In this document: positions 58,964-64,000 of the stretch, one piece after another | Position numbering within the stretch: position 1 is the stretch's first letter | Layout of the letters: each line of letters starts with the position of its first letter | Assembly (NCBI GenBank): GCA_029879245.1 | Contig: JAOUQQ010000001.1 | Location: 31,723 to 95,722 of the forward strand | Source of the DNA: Chromatiales bacterium | Lineage (GTDB): Bacteria > Pseudomonadota > Gammaproteobacteria > Thiohalomonadales > Thiohalomonadaceae | Length of the DNA: 64,000 nucleotides | Reading direction: 5' to 3' | Program-made: the position numbers and the translations under genes | Notes under the pieces: generated by a model | Databases searched by the model: none | What the model was told of the DNA's origin: nothing | What the model saw: the letters and a program-made list of their open reading frames with translations, nothing else

Positions 58964-59344
58964 TCAGACATACTTCCCCACACTATTCAGTAAATCATTT
59001 ACATCGAGCGGCTTGGTGCAATAATCCACCGCCCCCGCCTTCATCGCCTTGAGAACGTCAGGGGGATTATTCAGTGCGGTAAGCATGATCACCGGTATCT
59101 CCTGTAACACCGGCTCTTTCTGAAGTTCATCGAGAAATTTATAGCCATCCATCACCGGCATAACGATATCCAGCAGTATCAAATTGGGCAACCAGCCCCG
59201 TTTCATAATAGAGAGCGCTCGCTCACCATTGCTGGCATGCTCGCATTGATACCCCGCCACACTCAGCGCCATGTTGACCGTTTGCGCAATCAACTCCTGA
59301 TCTTCGACCAGTAATATGCGCTTCGCACCACCGTGATTGCTCAT
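58964..59344 (-). CDS. CheY-like single-domain response regulator
   Basis: The 126-residue receiver domain has the acidic pair in VEDQE (Asp15), phospho-acceptor Asp59 in LILLDIVMPVMDG and the Lys in YCTKPLDVNDLL. There is no output domain, so it acts by protein-protein contact, like CheY or Spo0F. It is orphan: neighbours are selU (convergent) and a HD-domain gene. The sensor-less histidine kinase with the ODP protein 2.9 kb upstream is the nearest candidate kinase. Confidence 0.93.
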   Translation of the reverse strand: MSNHGGAKRILLVEDQELIAQTVNMALSVAGYQCEHASNGERALSIMKRGWLPNLILLDIVMPVMDGYKFLDELQKEPVLQEIPVIMLTALNNPPDVLKAMKAGAVDYCTKPLDVNDLLNSVGKYV

Positions 59345-59478
59345 GCTACTGCTGTTACTCCAATCCCATAAGAACGTTATCTTGTTCGCCTCTTTACTAC
59401 TCTCATGAAATTGGTGTCGGGGGGATGATTTTCAAGTCGCTCATTTATTCCCCCTCTGTGTAGAGGTGTTCTAATCCA

Positions 59479-60006
59479 CTACCAGCGCATCATCGGTAGC
59501 GGCCGCCAGGGACGGGTAACAAGCTCACGCAGTGTGCGTCGTAGCAGAAAGGTATGAAAACCGGCGTTGGGGAACCGCTTTCTAATGGTGCGAACGTGGT
59601 GTTTTTCGATGCCGGAACGCATCACCCCCAGGGTCACATCACACCAGTCGGCGCGGCGAAAGCACTCCACCAGTTCATTAGCCTGATAGGAGGTGATCTT
59701 GTGGTGCTGTTCGATCATCTCACCTACTACGCCAGACCACTCATCCAGTCCGTGACGCTGCAGGTAGGCGCTCGCATGGTGGCGTGAGGGAGAGAGATAG
59801 TCGAAGGTGTCATCGAGCCAGATAGCAATATCATGAAAGCAGGCGGCGATAATCACCTGCCGCAGTTCAGTGTCACTCAGTTCGCGCTGCAACGCAGAGA
59901 GATTAATCACACGGTAGACGTGGTTGCGATAGGCCGGAAAATCTCTTCCTAGCGGTTCTCGCCACTGCTCCAGCAGTGCCTCTACCTCTTCATTATCGTT
60001 AACCAC
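59479..60006 (-). CDS. HD-domain phosphohydrolase-like protein
   Basis: The 175-residue protein has the HD motif in VIIAACFHDIAIW (about residue 58) with further candidates H29-like RNHVYRV, PSRHHASAYLQRHGL and EQHHKITS. Enzymes of this family hydrolyse nucleotides or other phosphomonoesters. A short WRPL basic tail is at the C-terminus. The start is a GTG with GGGAGG four bases upstream. It lies 24 bases after the methyltransferase gene in the lptM-lysA operon. Substrate unknown. Confidence 0.75.
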   Translation of the reverse strand: MVNDNEEVEALLEQWREPLGRDFPAYRNHVYRVINLSALQRELSDTELRQVIIAACFHDIAIWLDDTFDYLSPSRHHASAYLQRHGLDEWSGVVGEMIEQHHKITSYQANELVECFRRADWCDVTLGVMRSGIEKHHVRTIRKRFPNAGFHTFLLRRTLRELVTRPWRPLPMMRW

Positions 60007-60030
60007 TGCGCCTCCCTGCCTCGCTGATCA

Positions 60031-60699
60031 CTAATAATGTCCGTAGACGATCAGATGGCGATCACCGCTACTCTCTACCCTCAACCGCTCCAGCCCCGCC
60101 TGCTGCAGTTGAGCCTTCACCTCATCTACCGTGTAGGCGGCCAGCAGGGAATTTCTAAAATCGTGTTTTAACACCTCGGGTTCATTTTTCGCGTAGTGGT
60201 CTGTGAGGTTGTCCGCATCGGACTCTGAGTCGGGGCGACGTAGATCCATCACGAAGATCGGTGCCCCGCTCTCGGCAAACTGTTTAATGCTATTCCACAG
60301 CACCATCGGCTCGGCCAGGTGGTGCAGCAGGCTGTTGCTTATGAGGGCGCTGTAGTGCTCCTTCGGCAGGCCCTTTACCGGAAGCTGGCGTTTGAACAGC
60401 CGCACCTGCTCGTGCAGGCGGATAGCATCGATGTTGATGCGGGCGAAGTGGAGCATCGCCTCGGCGCCGTCGATGGCATGCATCCGCATCTGTGGGAAGG
60501 CGTTGGCAAAGCGGATGCAGATATCGGCCGTGCCGCAACCGAGATCGAGTACCAGGCGGTCGAACTGCTCACCGGGAAACTTCTCCTTAATAAGTTCGAT
60601 AAAGCGGTTGTGCGGCTCCTCAAAGTCGGCCAGCGAGTAGGCGCGCGCCTGCTCCATCTCTTCCATTAGTTCGGGTTCTGGCGTGCGCGACAGACTCAC
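60031..60699 (-). CDS. Class I SAM-dependent methyltransferase
   Basis: The 222-residue protein has the SAM-binding fold with motif [18 protein letters not shown], motif II-type [14 protein letters not shown] and [15 protein letters not shown]. The FxDPHNRF-like start ([16 protein letters not shown]) is characteristic of a subset of small methyltransferases. The four-base overlap with the lysA stop marks the same operon. It occupies the place where dapF usually stands after lysA. The substrate is not known. Confidence 0.85.
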   Translation of the reverse strand: MSLSRTPEPELMEEMEQARAYSLADFEEPHNRFIELIKEKFPGEQFDRLVLDLGCGTADICIRFANAFPQMRMHAIDGAEAMLHFARINIDAIRLHEQVRLFKRQLPVKGLPKEHYSALISNSLLHHLAEPMVLWNSIKQFAESGAPIFVMDLRRPDSESDADNLTDHYAKNEPEVLKHDFRNSLLAAYTVDEVKAQLQQAGLERLRVESSGDRHLIVYGHY

Positions 60700-61946
60700 T
60701 CGGGCAGCACCTGCTCTCCGGCAATCAACTGCTCGAAGCTCTCGCGCTGGCGCACCACGTACACCCTGTCACCGTCTACCATCAGCTCCACCGCGCGGGG
60801 GCGGCTGTTGTAGTTGGAGCTCATGGTAAAGCCGTAGGCGCCGGCGGAGCGCACCGCTAGCAGGTCGCCCTCCTTAAGCGCCAGTTCACGATCCTTGCCG
60901 AGGAAGTCGCCGGTCTCGCAGACCGGGCCGACCACATCGTAGTGCTGCGACGGCAGATCGTCACGCGGTTCGACCGGAATAATATTCATCCACGACTGAT
61001 AGAGCGCCGGACGCATCAGGTCATTCATCGCCGCATCGACGATGGCGAAATTCTTCTCCTGGTGGTGCTTGAGGTATTCGACACGAGTCAGCAACACCCC
61101 GGCGTTGCCGACGATGGCACGCCCCGGCTCGATGATCACCTTAAGGTCACGCCCCGCCAGCCTGTCGAGCAGCGGTGCAGCGTAGTCACCAGGCAGCGGC
61201 GGGGTCTCGTGGTTGTAGGTGATGCCAAGGCCGCCACCCAGGTCGATATGTCGCAGCGCGATCCCCTGAGCGGTGAGGTGATCGACCAGCGCCAGAACGC
61301 GGTCAAGGGCATCGACAAAGGGGGTCACCTCGGTGAGCTGCGAGCCGATATGGCAGTCGACACCAATCACCTTCAGATTGGCCATCTCGGCGGCGCGAGC
61401 ATAGACCACCGGCGCGTGCTCAATGGCGATGCCGAACTTGTTCTCCTTCAACCCGGTGGAGATATAGGGGTGGGTCTTCGCATCCACATCGGGATTGACG
61501 CGCAAGGATACCGGCGCCTTCACTCCCATCATCTCGGCCACCGCGTTGATCCGCTCAAGCTCCGACTCCGACTCGACGTTAAAGCAGTGGATCCCCAACT
61601 GCAGGGCGCGCTGGATCTCATCCGCCCGCTTGCCGACACCGGAGAAGACCACCTTGCTCGGGTCGCCACCGGCCGCCACCACCCGCTCCAGTTCACCACC
61701 GGAGACGATGTCGAAGCCAGAGCCGAGGCGCGCCATCAGGTTAAGCACCGCCAGGTTGGAGTTGGCCTTCACCGCATAGCAGACCAGGTGGTCAACTCCG
61801 GTGAGTGCCGCATCGAAGGCTCGCCAGTGGCGCTCTATAGTGGCGCGGGAGTAGACGTAGGCGGGGGTGCCGTACTGCTCCGCCAGCTCGGAGAGCGGCA
61901 ACTGTTCGGCGCAGAGATGGCCATCGTGATAGTTAAAGTAGTCCAT
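60696..61946 (-). CDS. lysA: Diaminopimelate decarboxylase
   Basis: LysA forms lysine from meso-diaminopimelate. The 416-residue PLP enzyme (alanine-racemase-like barrel) has the Schiff-base Lys in [14 protein letters not shown] (about residue 60), the phosphate-binding [11 protein letters not shown], the Cys-containing CETGDFL and [21 protein letters not shown] at the C-terminus. The ATG at 61946 lies three bases after the lptM stop. lptM-lysA is the conserved gammaproteobacterial order. Confidence 0.97.
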   Translation of the reverse strand: MDYFNYHDGHLCAEQLPLSELAEQYGTPAYVYSRATIERHWRAFDAALTGVDHLVCYAVKANSNLAVLNLMARLGSGFDIVSGGELERVVAAGGDPSKVVFSGVGKRADEIQRALQLGIHCFNVESESELERINAVAEMMGVKAPVSLRVNPDVDAKTHPYISTGLKENKFGIAIEHAPVVYARAAEMANLKVIGVDCHIGSQLTEVTPFVDALDRVLALVDHLTAQGIALRHIDLGGGLGITYNHETPPLPGDYAAPLLDRLAGRDLKVIIEPGRAIVGNAGVLLTRVEYLKHHQEKNFAIVDAAMNDLMRPALYQSWMNIIPVEPRDDLPSQHYDVVGPVCETGDFLGKDRELALKEGDLLAVRSAGAYGFTMSSNYNSRPRAVELMVDGDRVYVVRQRESFEQLIAGEQVLPE

Positions 61947-61949
61947 TCG

Positions 61950-62087
61950 CTACCTGCTTTCTGTCTGTTCTGTCTCTTCGGGCGGAATGAAGAGATCCCC
62001 CTTGGCACCACAACCGGCCAGCAGACTCATCACCCCCAGCAGGGCGATCACCGCCCACAGGGTGTATTGTGCCCAGCAGATCCGCAT
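61950..62087 (-). CDS. lptM: Small lipoprotein LptM (YifL)
   Basis: A 45-residue lipoprotein that is too short for standard gene calls. The signal peptide ends in the lipobox LLAGC (Cys26), followed by GAKGDLFIPPEE, the LptM signature (GxKGPLYxP). LptM binds the LptD-LptE translocon and helps its disulfide maturation. GGGAGAG is placed five bases ahead of the ATG. It is the first gene of the operon with lysA and diverges from cyaY. Confidence 0.9.
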   Translation of the reverse strand: MRICWAQYTLWAVIALLGVMSLLAGCGAKGDLFIPPEETEQTESR

Positions 62088-62179
62088 AATAACTCTCCCA
62101 ATTGGTGCTAATGCGGTTGATTATAAGGCTTTGGTAATATATTTACTAAATTACTGAAACAAAAACAGGTTTAACCATC

Positions 62180-62500
62180 ATGACAGAGAGTGAATTTCAT
62201 CAGCGGGTCGATGCCATGCTACTCGCCATAGAAGAGGCGATAGACGAGAGTGGCGCCGATATCGACTACGAAAATGGCGCCGGCATCCTCACCCTGGAGC
62301 TGGAAAACGGCAGCCAGATCATCATCAACCGTCAGACCCCGGTAAAACAGCTCTGGCTGGCGGTGCGCAGTGGCGGCTACCACTTCGACTGGAGTGATGA
62401 TGCCGATGGCTGGGTGCGCGATAGCGATGGGGCCGCGTTCGTCGATGTGTTAAATCAGGCCCTTGAGGCACAGGGTAGTGAGACCCTGCAGCTTGGTTAG
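62180..62500 (+). CDS. cyaY: Iron donor/frataxin CyaY
   Basis: The 106-residue frataxin homologue binds iron and tunes Fe-S cluster assembly at IscS. It shows the acidic ridge in FHQRVDAMLLAIEEAIDESG and DIDYENGAGILTLEL, and the family's beta-sheet signature QIIINRQTPVKQLWLAVRSG. The gene stands divergent from lptM-lysA as in E. coli. The following cytochrome gene is separated by 85 bases and has its own FNR-type promoter. Confidence 0.97.
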   Translation: MTESEFHQRVDAMLLAIEEAIDESGADIDYENGAGILTLELENGSQIIINRQTPVKQLWLAVRSGGYHFDWSDDADGWVRDSDGAAFVDVLNQALEAQGSETLQLG

Positions 62501-62517
62501 CGCCTCCGCTGGTTTCT

Positions 62518-62558
62518 TTGACCTGAATCAAACATCAAGAATTAGCATCTGCTAATAT
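62518..62558 (+). promoter_or_regulatory. Class II FNR-type promoter ahead of the cytochrome-DUF302 operon
   Basis: TTGAC-CTGA-ATCAA (62518-62531) matches the FNR/Anr box at nine of ten conserved positions. A -10-like TAATAT (62553-62558) follows, and the calculated start near 62565 places the box centre at about -41, as expected for class II activation. Activation under low oxygen or by another FNR-family member is inference. Confidence 0.6.
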
Positions 62559-62585
62559 AAGCCCCTACCCAAATCAGGCCGACAC

Positions 62586-63626
62586 ATGTACCGACTCTTT
62601 TTCATCCTGCTATTTTGCTCGTTAAGCCTGACCACCCAGGCCGCCCCTGACGGGGCCCGCCTCTATGAGCTCAACTGCTCCGCCTGCCACGGTCTTAATG
62701 GTGAGGGGGGAGTGGGCGTACCACTGGCCCTGAACGGTTTTCTCAATGCAGTGGACGATAAGTTTCTCTTCACCACCATTCGTGAGGGTCGCCCCGGTCG
62801 AGTCATGCCCGCCCACCCTTCGCTAAGTGACGCACAGATCCGCGCCATCATTGAGCACCTGCGCGGCTGGGAAGAGAACAGGGATGAGGTAACAAAGCGA
62901 CAGTACCGTCAGGTAAATGGCGATGCCGAACGCGGCAAAACACTCTACGGCGGCTATTGCGCAGGCTGCCACGGCAGCAACGGCGAAGGGGGACACGGGA
63001 CCGGGGTCACCTTCTCGCGTCCGCGGGACCTGCCGATTATGCCACCGGCACTCAACAATCCCGGTTTTCTCAATGCCGCCAGCGACCAGATGATCAAGCG
63101 CACCCTGATGGAGGGACGCGAGGGGACGCCGATGCGCTCCTACATCAAGATGGGGCTCAATGAGCAGAACATCGATGACATCGTCAGCTATGTGCGCAGC
63201 TTTGAAAAAACAGCCATCCACTGGAAGCCCAAGGAGGAGCAGAGCCCGGTACTGACTCAGGACTCCGACTATAGCGTGGAGGAGACGGTTAAGAATATTC
63301 AGCGCGCCGCTATCGGAAAAAATTTCCGTATCATCCGCGTGCAGAACCTGGAGGAGGGGCTCTTTCCCGAGGCCGAGCAGAATAAGAAGCAGGTGGTCGT
63401 CTACTTCTGCAACTTTAATTTTATTAACAAGGCACTCAGCCTCGACCCGCGCATCGGCCTCTTTATGCCGTGCCAGATCACCGTTTATGAAGATGAGGCG
63501 GGGGTACACATGATGACCATCAACCCCCAATACCTCAGCCGAGTCTATAACAATGCCGAACTCGATCAGGCGTGTGAACAGATGAGCAATGTCTATACCG
63601 AGATCATGGAGGAGGCCTCACTATGA
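62586..63626 (+). CDS. Dihaem c-type cytochrome fused to a DUF302 domain
   Basis: The 346-residue periplasmic protein has a signal peptide (to about residue 20), two cytochrome c domains with CSACH (Cys31-His35) and CAGCH (Cys125-His129), each with a candidate axial Met (VMPAHP; TPMRSY), and a C-terminal DUF302 domain (about 235-346; RIIRVQNLEEGL, VYFCNFNFINKAL and DPRIGLFMPCQITVYEDE). DUF302 is a small domain of unknown function. The combination with haem and an FNR-like box points to redox or electron-transfer use. The stop overlaps the start of the next DUF302 gene by four bases. Confidence 0.88.
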   Translation: MYRLFFILLFCSLSLTTQAAPDGARLYELNCSACHGLNGEGGVGVPLALNGFLNAVDDKFLFTTIREGRPGRVMPAHPSLSDAQIRAIIEHLRGWEENRDEVTKRQYRQVNGDAERGKTLYGGYCAGCHGSNGEGGHGTGVTFSRPRDLPIMPPALNNPGFLNAASDQMIKRTLMEGREGTPMRSYIKMGLNEQNIDDIVSYVRSFEKTAIHWKPKEEQSPVLTQDSDYSVEETVKNIQRAAIGKNFRIIRVQNLEEGLFPEAEQNKKQVVVYFCNFNFINKALSLDPRIGLFMPCQITVYEDEAGVHMMTINPQYLSRVYNNAELDQACEQMSNVYTEIMEEASL

Positions 63627-64000
63627 AGAAGCTGACGCAACTCCTGACCGCCTTGCTCCTAATCACCTCACCGGCGCTCTATGCGGGTAACGATCAGTTA
63701 CTGATGATGCGCTCTGCCCAGAGCTTCCCCGAAACCATGCTCGCACTGCAGAAGAGTATCGGTGAATATGGGTATACCGTCTCGCGGGTGCAGCGGGTCG
63801 ATATCGGCCTGACCAGCAGCGGCTTTGCCACCGATAAATATCGCATCGTCTTTTTTGGCAAGCCCGAAGAGGTACGCCACCTCACGGCGCGCTACCCACA
63901 GCTCATCCCCTACCTGCCGCTGAAGATCACCCTCTTTGCCGAGCAGGACGAGACCGTGCTCACCACCTTCGACCCCACCATGTTGAGCGTGCTGGCAAAC
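63623..64000 (+). CDS. Second DUF302 protein (partial, runs off the window)
   Basis: The first 126 residues are visible. A signal peptide (MKKLTQLLTALLLITSPALYA) is followed by a DUF302-type region (SFPETMLALQKSIGEYGYTV, SRVQRVDIGLTSSGFATDKYR, RYPQLIPYLPLKITLF). The ATG overlaps the cytochrome-DUF302 stop (ATGA), so both are in one operon. This product lacks haem motifs in the part seen; it may be the soluble partner of the fused protein. The 3' end is outside the window. Confidence 0.8.
   Translation, partial: MKKLTQLLTALLLITSPALYAGNDQLLMMRSAQSFPETMLALQKSIGEYGYTVSRVQRVDIGLTSSGFATDKYRIVFFGKPEEVRHLTARYPQLIPYLPLKITLFAEQDETVLTTFDPTMLSVLAN

Noticed and set aside
1..64000. CRISPR arrays, tRNA/rRNA genes, insertion sequences, prophage or toxin-antitoxin modules
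   Set aside because: No regularly spaced direct repeats, cloverleaf-like sequences, transposase motifs or phage genes were seen. Only short palindromic REP-like elements occur, near 52.4-53.3 kb.

Overview
This window is a chromosomal segment of a sulfur-oxidising gammaproteobacterium. The evidence is a reverse-type dissimilatory APS reductase (aprBA), a cytoplasmic sulfite dehydrogenase (soeABC), dissimilatory-type ATP sulfurylase (sat) and a sulfur-globule-like secreted protein, together with gammaproteobacterial housekeeping blocks (rplM-rpsI, lptFG/pepA/holC/valS, speD/osmC/crp, lptM/lysA/cyaY). A Chromatiales or Sedimenticola/Thiodiazotropha-like free-living or symbiotic sulfur oxidiser fits best. 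The genus is inference, because no rRNA gene is present. No tRNA, rRNA, CRISPR array, transposase or prophage was seen.

Layout. 1-3.3 kb: partial Deg protease, OmpA-like protein, trmO and a YkgJ-type cysteine-cluster protein. 3.4-12.5 kb: the sulfur-energy block, with aprBA on minus and soeABC then sat on plus, diverging from a 523-bp intergenic region rich in repeats and dyads. 12.6-18.2 kb: cca, ppnP, sulfur-globule-like protein, Sel1/SH3 protein, lytic transglycosylase, DUF350 protein, and a ferredoxin-reductase with a DNA-binding-like partner. 18.4-26.2 kb: GNAT-HDAC fusion, JAMM protease plus E1-like enzyme, prmC, ilvA, rpiA, PilZ. 26.2-33.2 kb: motB and a frameshifted motA, a 1278-residue FAD/Fe-S dehydrogenase, a porin. 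33.5-43.5 kb: rpsI/rplM, NodIJ-type ABC exporter, Fe-S proteins, coq7, speD, osmC, crp, and small proteins. 43.7-52.4 kb: DUF3108, lptG/lptF diverging from pepA-holC-unknown-valS. 52.4-53.3 kb: a disturbed accessory patch with palindromic repeats, a macro-domain gene remnant and one AT-rich secreted-protein gene. 53.3-64 kb: RIO kinase, a diiron oxygen-sensor/histidine-kinase pair, selD-selU, an orphan CheY-like regulator, HD/methyltransferase/lysA/lptM operon, cyaY, and a c-type cytochrome-DUF302 operon that runs off the window.

How the genes work together. Sulfite made by sulfur oxidation can take two routes: direct oxidation to sulfate by SoeABC feeding the quinone pool, or conversion to APS by AprBA followed by Sat, which yields ATP by substrate-level phosphorylation. 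The sulfur-globule-like protein suggests transient periplasmic sulfur storage. Redox sensing appears at two places: an ODP-type diiron protein next to a soluble histidine kinase, and an FNR-type box at the correct distance from a -10 element ahead of the dihaem cytochrome-DUF302 gene. Crp conserves the residues of cAMP-responsive CRP. The most unusual items are the ODP/kinase pair, the FNR-box cytochrome-DUF302 operon, the acetyltransferase-deacetylase fusion, the structured apr/soe intergenic region, the motA frameshift and the repeat-bounded AT-rich gene.
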